64,000 bases of DNA from Clavelina lepadiformis (lineage: Eukaryota; Chordata; Ascidiacea; Aplousobranchia; Clavelinidae), in the NCBI RefSeq assembly GCF_947623445.1, contig NC_135242.1, forward strand, positions 20,646,001 to 20,710,000, read 5' to 3'. The first letter of the stretch is position 1, and every line of letters begins with the position of its first letter. The translations under genes and the position numbers were made by a program. Below are positions 1-10,966 of this stretch, piece by piece. Below the pieces are notes generated by a model. It worked only from the letters and a program-made list of their open reading frames with translations. It had not been told where the DNA came from and did no database searches.

Positions 1-2885
1 AATAATTAGGTCTACCTGAGCTTGAGCCAAAACTTCTGTCATCTACAACGTGTTCGTGACAATAAGTTGAATCGAGTGATGCGCAAGGATCCTCGCACCT
101 ATGGCAGCATCCAGTCAGCACCGGGATGAAGGAACAACCTGGATTTAAACGCAACGTGCTCATTCGCTTAGAGCTGGAACTCATGTAGGACGATAAACAA
201 CTACATCTTATCAACATAGCGACGTTGCGTGCTTTTATACTTCATGGTTCTTACCTTTGGCGGCAAATTGAGTGATAAGAGGAGCAAGGGCGCTTGACGG
301 GTCCTTGGCTGTTGCGTCAGAGAAAAAGAATATTTTGCAGCCGCCGTTGTCATCAGGGATGACGTCAAGCGCATTCTGAGAGTTCATAAAGTTCAACTTT
401 AGTTATCTTGAATTTATCTAAGTTTCAACAAACTCTATTTCACTTAATATGTTATAACTTTATTGTATATCAATTGCCTTCATTCTTAACGAAGACTCAC
501 TTTGTTTCCGAAGAATGCATACTCGGGGCAGTCATACCCGCTGTGAACCGCGATGTCATCGATGAAGTCGACAACAGCGCTGGCATCAGTAGATGGCCCG
601 AAACGAGTGAAGAAGGAAGACGGGAAAGCTGAAACCCAAACAAGTGTTTTTTATTTTCATGGTTGTTGTTAAAAATGAAAAACCAGTCATTAATCTATAA
701 ATAATTAAAGTTATCCGTTGTAATCTTTTTATATACTTGGTGGATATGGGGTAGAAGATCCAGATGGATATGGATCATTAAAAGTCGAAACAATCCATCC
801 GCCAGTTGGCGCAGAAGCGCACGTTGCATAACTTCCGCTCACACAGTTTTGCATCCATTGTTTGACTGCCGAGATTTCGCTGATCATTGAACCCGAGTCG
901 TCCAATACAAATCCAACATAAGTTGGCTTATCTGTCACAAAACAAACATAGAAGTTAAAATTATTTGTGTTCCAATGTGTGCAAAGGTTTTACTGTTTAC
1001 AGAAAGCAGAAGAAAAGAAATAACTTGTTTAAAATATTTATTCGAATAAGTGAGGAATTACCTGCTGCACATGCTTATGCTTAAACCTGCAAACATGCTT
1101 AATATAAATATTTCTAACACAAAGCATTTCAGAGCAACAAAGCTATAAATTCTATTCACAACTCACAATTTTAGATTTATAAAAAAATGTAACTAGAAGA
1201 ACACCAACCTCCGCCGTCTTCACATCCGCGAACGTTTCGTGGCCAGTCACACACACTGATGGAAGGATTGAAAACTAAACCGTCCGGACATTGGTGTTCA
1301 TACAAGTAACCTGCAGTGATAAAGTTATTATATGAAGGAGATCAAGTTACGGCACAAGCATATACATATTGTTCATAAGGTTAAACATTGTGTATCACCA
1401 ATTGTGCATGCTATTCAGTATCACTTACCGTAAACGCAGCGGTAAAACTTGTCACAAATCCCGGGAATAGCGAAGTGGTCGGGGCTTTCCCGCCCCGTGC
1501 AACGACCCTCTGGATCAGGAACGATGTAGCCCCATCCAGTGGGAACAGCGATTGCTTTTGCTGAAAATAAAACTGTGGTTAGCGCTATAATGCAACTAAA
1601 TCGCGTTAAATGCTTTAGGCCATTTCCACTTACCAACACACAGCAAGAGAAGAGAAACACAAACTTTTTTAAACATTTTTGAGAATTCAAATTAAATCAG
1701 GTATAAAAACTCTGCAAAACACATCAGATATATTATAGTTTGTCCGCGATCCCTGTTTCAACTTCGCTAAATTCTATTTGCCATGTAGCTCTATAGCTTA
1801 CGTCAGGTTTTGAAACCTTTTTGAAATGTGCTCACTGTCTCCATGTAAGAGACGACTGATGGAGATTGAAAGTCCAACCTGGTATATATACAATTCGTGC
1901 ACATGTTTTCCGGCTGTAAGTCAAACAAAAACATGTAACTTAGCGGCTTGTAAACTTGGAATTTTAACAACTAGAACAAAACAGTTTTATAAGGAAACTA
2001 TTGTCACGTCACTAAGTCAATAAGCTTATAACCGAAGAAATGTTTTTAAACAATTCTATGAGGAAAGTTTGTCACGTCAGTTTGTTAGCAGAAGGGCTGG
2101 TTAAGATCATGAGTGTAAACAAATCTAACCTTGAAATATTTTTGACATTGTTTTTCAAAAACATTACGAATCTCTCTCCCAATTCAATATTTTCGGAGTT
2201 TCTTCATTATACGAACACCCAAAAGTTTTTCTATTTGATAATAAAGGTACAAAATTGATAAAAGAAACGTCATCGCCAAAATAAGGTACATATTACCGGG
2301 CGTGAGTAAAAGTGTTATAAGCCTTCTTCTCGCAGATAAAAACTGTAGAAATTTGTTTTGAAAACAGTTTGTTCGAATTTGAATTTTTGAAAAACGTTCC
2401 AACAACTTGTCGTTGTTTGCTATGATTTTTCTTGCGAATGATAATTTATAGGCTTGGAAGTTTTTCAGGCTGAAAAACAAACTGCACTGGGCACTATGTT
2501 ATGTGAAACTTTGACCGATCTCCAGAAATCAAGTTAAACATAGGTTTGTTCCTTTTTTTGGTTTCAGCCTATTCTTATCCCAAAAAGCCGACCAACTAAC
2601 ACTATTGTTTTTATGCCATTGGAATTTCTCATGATTCCGTGAATGGAAATATTGTGATGTAATAATGCTATTTCGGCCATGTTGATCAGAAGCTGAACTT
2701 TTTAACGATCACTTATCGGTAATAAAACTTACTTTTAGAAGCACAAAGCTTTAAAATAGCCTTTTAATACCTGGTGCTCGGACAAAAACCGTCACAAACA
2801 AGATATTTTTGTCACGCTGTAGAAGAACTAAAATCTTAAAACGTGATCAAGAAGGTTGTAGTTGGAAAAGATAGAAGTATCAAGC
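1..2885 (-). repeat. Left arm of a large inverted repeat
   Basis: This stretch is the reverse complement of 4379-7258 over its whole visible length, with scattered substitutions and small indels; by eye it is a few percent different. It includes seven gene exons, their introns, and about 1.2 kb of 5' flank. The match still holds at base 1, so the arm extends off the window. The inner end is sharp: at 2885 here and at 4379 on the other arm. Confidence 0.93.
16..1676 (-). CDS. CBM14-VWA secreted protein, inverted copy (3' end beyond window)
   Basis: Minus-strand gene read as seven exons, in transcript order: 1676-1634, 1560-1429, 1310-1209, 931-737, 628-501, 375-255 and 138-16. It continues off the left edge. 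Each exon has the same length and phase as its partner in the plus-strand gene at 5572, and none contains a stop, so the copy appears intact as far as seen. It encodes a signal peptide ([14 protein letters not shown]...), one CBM14 chitin-binding domain with six cysteines, then the VWA domain with the metal-site motif DDSGSM. Compared with its partner it has a few amino-acid changes: L5V and F9L in the signal peptide, Ser to Ile just after the metal motif, and Val to Thr in exon 6. By family, CBM14 binds chitin and VWA binds proteins through a divalent metal. It is either a true head-to-head duplicate or a second haplotype misassembled in inverted orientation. Confidence 0.85.
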
Positions 2886-5571
2886 AAACTTGGAATTTAA
2901 CAACTATAACAAAATAGTTTTATAAGATAGCTATTGTCACGTCACTAAGTCAATAAGCTTATAACCGAAGAAATGTTTTTAAATAATTTTATGAGAAAAG
3001 TTTGTCACGTCAGCTTTCTAGCAGCAGAGTGTAAACAAATCCAACCTTGAAGTATATTTGACCTTGTTTTCCAAAAACATCGCAATGCATATACATACTC
3101 CAAACATTTCTGTGCAAACGAAAACCCTGAAAATTATTCCATTAGTGAAATTTCGCAGAAGATAGATAACTGCATTATCTGGCTTGACCAAAGATGGTGT
3201 GTTATACAAGCCCTCTAACGACAGACGAAAAAAGTTTAAACTTTTGGAAACGTTCCATTTACCGATTGTTTTTTCCTATTCGTTTGTTACAAATAATATT
3301 TTAGGACTGGAAAGATTCCCGGCTGGAAAATAAAGATATTAGGACATTGGGACTTGGTACCGAGAAACATCGACTGAATTGTATAAATCATACTATCTAT
3401 TTATACCATTGTTGCTCAAAATACTACACAGCCTATTTTCACCGCAAGAAGCACGAAATGTCCGATATCGCAGTAAACCATCAAAGAACCAACTATATTG
3501 TTTTTATACCGTGGAAATTTGCCATGATTCCATGAATGAAAATATTTTGATGTAATAATGCAGCTTCCGCTTGTTGTTTTCCCACAAAGCGTTTCAACCC
3601 TAATTTCTCATGAGAATTTACCGCGGTATTAAAGCTTACTTTTAGAAGCACAAAGCTTTAAAATACTGTATAATAAACGCAATAAAAGATGCCAAAGGTG
3701 ATATTTGTTTAACCTGTTTAAAGACGAATGAAGCACACAAGAATGTAGAACTCGATAAATTCCGGCATAACACAGTAATTAAGCATAAACCGGATATCAT
3801 GTTATCGGGTACGGTAAATATTCATTGAGATGCTCCTTAGCTTGGCCGCTTTTCAAAATGGACATTTGTCATGGTTTCCTCAGAATACAGAATCAAAAAA
3901 AAATTTCAAAAATCAAGGTAACAAAAAGAACGACATAAAAAGAATCCACGACAAAGTTTCCAAAAGGTTACCGAGGTTCGAGAAAGACCGCTAAGAACTA
4001 AAAACAAAGTAAAAACGGATTCATCGGAAAATGCACAGAGCCGAGTTCGGCAACCGGAGCTCGATCGGTGAGGAATCGTCTCCGGGTTCAAGTCGTTTAA
4101 AGATTTCTTCAAACTGAGGATGAAGATTCCGGCAGATTAGACGTATTAAGTCATTTTAGTTTAAAATCAATTCTTTGCAGGTTGACGAGTAAAACTTTGT
4201 TATAATTAATGATCCGTAACCGGATAGTCTGATATCAGGCCCATGTTTAATTTCTCGTTATGCGTGAACTTATAAAGCACTCTTCCTGTGTACTTTCTCC
4301 TTTAAACTAGTCAAATTCATTCGTTTTTTTTCCAAACATTTGACATTTTTTGATGACGTGTGCACTTTTTACATTTTCTTGATACTTCTATCTTTTCCAA
4401 CTACAACCTTCTTGATCATGTTTTAAGATTTTAATTTTCCTACAGCGTGACAAAAATATCTTGTTTGTGACGGTTTTTGTCCGAGCACCAGGTATTAAAA
4501 GGCTATTTTAAAACTTTGTGCTTATAAAAGTAAGTTTTATTACCGATAAGTGATCGTTAAAAAGTTCAGCTTCTGATCAACAAAGCCGAAATAGCATTAT
4601 TACATCACAATATTTCCATTCATGGAATCATGATAAATTCCAATGGCATAAAAACAATAGTGTTAGTTGGTTGGCTTTTTGGGATAAAAATAGGCTGAAA
4701 CCAAAAAAGGAACAAAGCTATATTTAACTTGATTTCTGGAGATCGGTCAAAGTTTCACATAACATAGTGCCCAGTGCAGTTTGTTTTTCAGCCTGAAAAA
4801 CTTCCAAGCCTATAAATTATCATTCGCAAGAACAACCACCAGTTGTTGGAACGTTTTTCACAAATTCAAATTCGAACAAACTGTTTTCAAAACAAAATAC
4901 TACAGTTTTTATCTGCGAGAAGAAGGCTTATAACACTTTTACTCACGCCCAGTAATATCTACCTTGTTTTGGCGATGACGTTTCTTTTATCAATTTTGTA
5001 CCTTTATTATCAAATAGAAAAACTTTTGGGTGTTCGTATAATGAAGAAACTCCGAAATTATTGAATTGGGAGAGAGATTCGTAATGTTTTTGAAAAACAA
5101 TGTCAAAAATATTTCAAGGTTAGATTTATTTACACTCATGATCTTAACCAGCCCTTCTGCTAACAAACTGACGTGACAAACTTTCCTCATAGAATTGTTT
5201 AAAAACATTTCTTCGGTTATAAGCTTATTGACTTAGTGACGTGACAATAACTACCTTATAAAACTGCTTTGTTATAGTTGTTAAAATTCCAAGTTTACAA
5301 GCCGCTAAGTGACATGTTTTTGTTTGACTTACAGCCGGAAAACATGTGCACGAATTGTATATATACCAGGTTGGACTTTCAATCTCCATCAGTCGTCTCT
5401 TACATGGAGACAGTGAGCACATTTCAAAAATGTTTCAAAACCTGACGTAAGCTATGGAGCTACATGGCAAATAGAATTTAGCGAAATTGAAACAGGGATC
5501 GCGGACAAACTATAATATATCTGATGTGTTTTGCAGAGTTTTTATACCTGATTTAATTTGCATTCTCAAAA
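1677..5571. other. Shared 5' region between two divergent CBM14-VWA genes
   Basis: This 3.9 kb lies between the two start codons. It consists of about 1.2 kb of each inverted arm, the direct repeat at 2886-3670, and about 700 bp of unique sequence (3671-4378). No convincing exon is seen. Open frames present on both arms, such as the hydrophobic one at 2184-2480 and 4843-5064, differ mainly at amino-acid-changing positions and are not credible genes. The mirrored flanks presumably carry the promoters of both genes. Confidence 0.6.
2886..3670. repeat. Diverged direct repeat of the gene 5' flank, in the palindrome spacer
   Basis: The sequence at 2886-3100 repeats 1955-2180 in the same orientation (shared blocks include gtcaataagcttataaccga). 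The segment at 3520-3670 likewise repeats about 2630-2770, with weaker similarity between. This is an older direct duplication of upstream flank, clearly more diverged than the two palindrome arms are from each other. Confidence 0.75.
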
Positions 5572-7258
5572 ATGTTCAAAAAACTTTGTGTCTCTTTTCT
5601 CTTGCTGTGTGTTGGTAAGTGGAAATGGCCTATAGCATTTAACGCGATTTAGTTGCATTATAGCGCTAACCACAGTTTTGTTTTCAGCAAAAGCAATCGC
5701 TGTTCCCACTGGATGGGGCTACATCGTTCCTGATCCAGAGGGTCGTTGCACGGGGCGGGAAAGTCCCGACCACTTCGCTATTCCGGGGATTTGTGACAAG
5801 TTTTACCGCTGCGTTTACGGTAAGTGATACTGAGTAGCATGCAAGGTTGGTGATACACAATGTTTAATGCGGTAACCTTATGAACAATACTTTGTATGAT
5901 TGTGCCGTAACTTGATCTCCTTCATATAATAACTTTATCACTGCAGGTTACTTGTATGAACACCAATGTCCGGACGGTTTAGTTTTCAATCCTTCCATCA
6001 GTGTGTGTGACTGGCCACGGAACGTTCGCGGATGTGAAGACGGCGGAGGTTGGTGTTCTTCTAGTTAGATTTTTTTTATAAATCTAAAATTGTGAGTTGT
6101 GAATAGAATTTATAGCATTGTTGCTCTGAAATGCTTTGTGTTAGAAATATTTATATCACTCATATTTTTGATCCCAAAACAACAACTACAGACACCCCAG
6201 CAGGTTATTCTTTGAACAAATGTTTTAAACAAGTTATTTCTTTTCTTCTGCTTTCTGTAAACAGTAAAAACATTGCACACATTGGAACACAAATAATTTT
6301 AACTTCTATGTTTGTTTTGTGACAGATAAGCCAACTTATGTTGGATTTGTCTTGGACGACTCGGGTTCAATGAGCAGCGAAATCTCGGCAGTCAAACAAT
6401 GGATGCAAAACTGTGTGAGCGGAAGTTATGCAACGTGCGCTTCTGCGCCAACTGGCGGATGGATTGTTTCGACTTTTAATGATCCATATCCATCTGGATC
6501 TTCTACCCCATATCCACCAAGTATATAAAAAGATTACAACGGATAACTTTAATTATTTATAGATTAATGACTGGTTTTTCATTTTTAACAACAACCATGA
6601 AAATAAAAAACACTTGTTTGGGTTTCAGCTTTCCCGTCTTCCTTCTTCACTCGTTTCGGGCCATCTACTGATGCCAGCGCTGTTGTCGACTTCATCGATG
6701 ACATCGCGATTCACAGCGGGTATGACTGCCCCGAGTATGCATTCTTCGGAAACAAAGTGAGTCTTCGTTAAGAATGAAGGCAATTGATATACAATAAAGT
6801 TATAACATATCAAGTGAGATAAAGTTTATTGAAGCTTATAGATAAATTAAAGATAACTAAAGTTGAACTTTACGAAATTCCAGAATGCGCTTGACGTCAT
6901 CCCTGACGACAACGGTGGCTGCAAAATATTCTTTTTCTCTGACGCAACAGCCAAGGACCCGTCAAGCGCCCTTGCTCCTCTTATTGTTCAATTTGCCGCC
7001 AAAGGTAAGAACCATGAAGTATAAAAGCACGCAACGTCGCTATGTTGATAAGATGTGGTTGTTTATCGTCCTACATGAGTTCCAGCTCTAAGCGAATGAG
7101 CACGTTGCGTTTAAATCCAGGTTGTTCCTTCATCCCGGTGCTGACTGGATGCTGCCATAGGTGCGAGGATCCTTGCGCATCACTCGATTCAACTTATTGT
7201 CACGAACACGTTGTAGATGACAGAAGTTTTGGCTCAAGCTCAGGTAAACCTAATTATT
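4379..7258 (+). repeat. Right arm of the large inverted repeat
   Basis: Reverse complement of 1-2885. The arm covers about 1.2 kb of 5' flank and the first seven exons of the plus-strand gene at 5572. The true outer end is unknown because the left arm is cut by the window. Confidence 0.93.
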
Positions 7259-8402
7259 CCAGTGTCTGGAAAATCACTACAAAAGCTCATAGTTTAGTCT
7301 GTGATAAATATCTCCTTGAATTGGACCTTTAAGTTTCGTAGCAGCGTAAATGATGTTGAAAGATAAGTTTATTTGATGGCCAAGGGCCAATGCAAGATAG
7401 ATGTTTAAATCGATAAAAAAATTCGTTTTTATTAATTAATCTTGTTCATGTTTGCAATCAGGCGGATTTGAGGAGCGTGCTTACTATGATCTTGCTTACG
7501 TCACCGGAGGTTCTATTTATCTGACGGACAAAGCCAGTGCCGATGATTTTCTGAAATTTTTGGAGGACAAAATCACACTTGGTAAAATATGAAACTTGTT
7601 TGCAAATTCTAAAACTTTAAATGATATTCATAATTGCTTTATATGATTTGCTGGTCTATGCATCATACAGTGAATGTGACGCAAATTTTGTGTTACAGGA
7701 TTCTGTCCGACCACTTCTATCGCTGGACCACTTCCAGAAGGTTATACGAGTAAAACTGACGTAAGTGCTTATTGATGATTACAGCAATACGTATAATTCA
7801 AATGTTAAACGAGAATTCATTATATCCTTAAAATATAAAGAAATGTATTTTATTCACTCATGGTAAGTTCTAATACCAAGACAACTTGGTTTTTAGTGCG
7901 AATCAACCGGATCTTGCTGGGACAGCAGCGTTGGTAAATGTTACTGCTCGAGTGCAAATGAAACCTGTTCCCACCACCCTATTGTTAAGAAACCAAAATG
8001 CCTTGTCACTGACGTTCACACGTTTAAAGCCGACCCAGAAGACTGTACAAGATATTACGAGTGCGCAAGCGGCAGGCAATGGAACAGGCCTTGTGCACCA
8101 GGTATGGATAATTATAACTTAGTTGATGGTTTGTACATTTTTCGCGAAGGTTGGCTTTTATTTTTATTAAAAGAGATGAGTTAACATTTTATAACATATG
8201 GCAATATTGATAAGTTTCAAATACTTTTACTCTTTTAATTCAACTTCTTGTTAAAAATCGTTTCATTAACTATAAACGGGTTCATGGAAGGAAATTTTAC
8301 TATGGTGTTATCTTGTTTTCAGGAACCGTATTTGATCCTGCTGTCGGCGTTTGCAATCACCCTTACCTTACAGCTCCACCGTGCGGAACTAAAATTGACT
8401 GA
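5572..8402 (+). CDS. Secreted CBM14-VWA-CBM14 protein (one N-terminal chitin-binding domain)
   Basis: Eleven exons: 5572-5614, 5688-5819, 5947-6048, 6326-6520, 6629-6756, 6884-7004, 7121-7243, 7462-7581, 7699-7760, 7897-8101 and 8323-8402. They total 1,311 nt (436 residues), with GT-AG introns and consistent phase throughout. Residues 1-19 are a signal peptide. Residues about 35-92 form a six-Cys CBM14 domain (GICDKFYRC...[10 protein letters not shown]). Residues about 94-320 form a VWA domain with DDSGSM, a DCPEY segment and an FFFSDA strand, a layout like the hemicentin VWA. A Cys-rich loop ([11 protein letters not shown]) interrupts the VWA near its end. Residues 321-436 carry a conserved CESTGSCWD motif and a second CBM14 domain. 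A secreted chitin-binding, metal-dependent adhesion protein is the likely role, by inference from domains. Unlike the two downstream paralogs it lacks a Thr-rich linker and a basic cleavage site. Confidence 0.92.
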
Positions 8403-8647
8403 AAACATTTTTATCGGAAGACATAAAAATTTAAAAAAATTATGTTATATGTCGTCGATTTTTAATTGAAATGATTAACTGAAATTTTAAAAATTTATTA
8501 AATTTATAAAAAGAATATCAGATAATTGATTGACTTTATTATAATACTTTTATGAGTGTAAGAAAATAATGTTTTTTGTGATGTTTAACTACTTTTTTCA
8601 CGTTATTTAAAAATGAACATTCGTGTTTCTTGTTGTGTATTTCAAGA

Positions 8648-8653
8648 AATAAA
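8648..8653 (+). terminator. Possible polyadenylation signal AATAAA
   Basis: AATAAA lies about 245 bp past the stop codon of the gene at 5572-8402, in AT-rich sequence. Position is the only support. Confidence 0.4.
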
Positions 8654-9796
8654 ATTTCAATCTTCCTAAAAGCTTGTTTTGGAAATTTTAGGTACAGCAT
8701 CGAAAAAATTAAGGAGACCTGTATCTACACGTCAGTTTAAACTTAGTAATTTAAACGTTTTTCAATTGTCTTTAGTTATAGTTTAGAAAATTACGTTTTC
8801 GAAATTTGCTACAACGAAAACAAAATTCTGCTTTTTCTAACTTCCCTAAATAAAAAGTGCCATGTACCACCAACGGCTTGAAGTTATACCGATTCCCTGG
8901 TAACTTCTTCATATTATTATTGTATTTAAATTATTGTTATTATTTTTTTTTATAATTACTTATCAAAAATTTGAATTTGGTTAATACTGGTTACTGGTTA
9001 CTTATTTGCAGTTCAAGGTTTTTTCCCCATAAGCAGTTGCTGATTGTTGTATAAGCTATATTTAAAAAAAAATCATATAAATTAAGTTAAATCAAAATGA
9101 TTTTATACCAATTTAATTGGGTTGATTTCAAGTTATGTTAATTGTTAAAAGCTAAAATGAAGCCGATTCCTAGCCAACCGGACTATGGCTGCCACGAGAT
9201 GGCGTATCAGCGCTTCGCAGGCACGAATCTACATTTAAAAGTAAATCGTTTCCGTTTGTCAATGATCACATTAATCAGTAATCAATAACTCATAAATTTC
9301 CGTTCATAAAACCCTTTTTGTAGTTAGCCTGCTTGTATATATAGCCGACATAAAAAGACAGCCATAAAACTTTAGCAAGTAAATAAAAGTAGTAGTGCTC
9401 CCTACAGACGACGCAAAGATTACAAGAAACAGTCTCGAGATATAGAAAAAGATTTTGTTTAGATCAATTCAGTCGATAAAAAATATATTTTGGCGGAACA
9501 ATCTATAAAAAAGCATGAAAATACTCAGCTAATATATCAAAACACTTTAAGCGTGGTAAAAATTAAAAATGCTTTTCGATTTGAGGAATTAGAGCTCATG
9601 CTTTCAGCACGGATTCGTGCATGCATGGTTGGTAAATGGAGATGATACTATAAAATTACTCAATTAAAAATTTTGTACATTCAACGCGAGTTATTTCAAT
9701 TCAGTGATAGTGAAGACTATAAAACTCCTTCTCTGTCCGACTATATTTGAACAGGAACTGAGTTCTATTAAATGACTATACTTTGGAGAGAACTTG

Positions 9797-10121
9797 TGTA
9801 ACGAAATTATGTCACGCGTTATTCACAGTTTTTTGTATTTTACCGTTTTTGTGAGTTTGTTCTCTAGTGCGTTGATTGGTTGCAATTACCGTTGTTTATC
9901 TCACGTTTTGTGCACTTTTATCTTATCACTAATTTGGCGCCTTGCCTTTTGTACCCTATAAAAGCCGTTCGTTAAGTGATTTGAGAAAGTCGGTTTTAGT
10001 TTTGGGTCGTAGAGGCTGTTGAATAAAATGAGTTGATTAGTTGGGTTTTACTAGTGGTGTCGCGGTTCACCGTGAATGTGGAAATTGAGCCTGGCTACAC
10101 GAAAGAAAAAGTTCTGTTACA
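9797..10121 (+). mobile_element. Solo LTR, probably Ty3/gypsy-type retrotransposon
   Basis: The 325-bp element begins TGTAACGA and ends CTGTTACA, giving a perfect 6-bp terminal inverted repeat TGTAAC/GTTACA. It is flanked on both sides by the 4-bp direct repeat CTTG (9793-9796 and 10122-10125). Inside are a TATA box (TATAAA at 9957-9962) and a downstream AATAAA (10022-10027), in the order expected of an LTR promoter and poly(A) signal. No internal retrotransposon coding sequence is next to it, so it is most simply a solo LTR left by LTR-LTR recombination. The gypsy assignment rests on the TGTAAC end and 4-bp duplication only. Confidence 0.75.
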
Positions 10122-10966
10122 CTTGCACACTACAAGTTTAACGGCTTTAACCAATTGGTATACGTATAACTTAGTTTGATCGAAAACACTTTTCACATAA
10201 AAAGTTCATAAAATTTACGGATACTGTGGACTTGAATTTCTCACAACGTTTATATGAATTTCGGTGCTTTACAACAAACATGAACTTCTCATAAACTTTC
10301 CTTACCGGACATTTTTCACTTTAAATACTTTATTGTCCTTTAAATGTAAAAGGTTTATCTTTAAAAAATGTAATGGAGTTGAATGACATAACAGTTAAGG
10401 TTAAATGACTTGCTTTTGTCCATGCAATTTGTTTTTCAAACCAACTGTCACTACATAAATAAAAGTTGAGCCATAACCTTTAAAACACACAAAACATTCC
10501 GATTCCTGTTTGCAAAGAAGTGTCTGAATTTTGCTGAGGCAGCCTAACGTATATTACTTACTTTAACAGAAGAATACCAAATTGCGCAAGCAAGCAACAA
10601 AGACATGAAAAAAAGCGAAAGTACGCAGCCCATTGTTTGCAAATGGCGTTGCTAAAGTAATATTGACACTTGAGGAGAGAAAAGGTTTATTTACCTGCCT
10701 GTTTAAAGACAGGGACTTTTTTCAACACTTAAAACTTTATTTTGGATTCAAATAAAAAGAAAAAGTTTTATCAGTTATATCTACTCAGAAACTTTGCATA
10801 TAAACTTCAGACGTTAATGAAACTGTGTTCTTTCAATGCAATGCACGCTAGAGACAGGTTTAAGTTCAATTTTTCAGCAATTTTTATCGCCCATTCTTTT
10901 CCAGTCTTTAGGTTTCTCTTTCTTTTCAACTTTAAAATTTTTAGAAAAGTGGAACATTTTGAAATT

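Larger units (their letters stand above)
8403..10966. other. Intergenic region with a solo LTR
   Basis: No exon with splice sites and coding bias is seen on either strand in this 2.5 kb. It holds the probable 3' UTR of the upstream gene, AT-rich low-complexity runs around 8930-9080, the solo LTR at 9797-10121, and the promoter of the next gene, whose start codon is at 10967. Confidence 0.6.

Noticed and set aside
1826-2258. Two more small open frames mirrored at 4990-5422
   Set aside because: They lie in the 5' flank of the genes, have no domain, and are mirrored simply because the DNA is duplicated.
2184-2480. Hydrophobic open frame present on both palindrome arms (also 4843-5064)
   Set aside because: It looks conserved only because the arms are recent copies. 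The differences between the copies (K/Q, F/I, G/S, M/I, I/V, K/N) are mostly amino-acid changing, so there is no sign of protein constraint.
10040-10070. Primer-binding-site-like TGGTGTCGCGG, which would end the LTR near 10,051
   Set aside because: The perfect TGTAAC/GTTACA ends and the matching CTTG duplication put the boundary at 10121, and no retrotransposon body follows 10,051.
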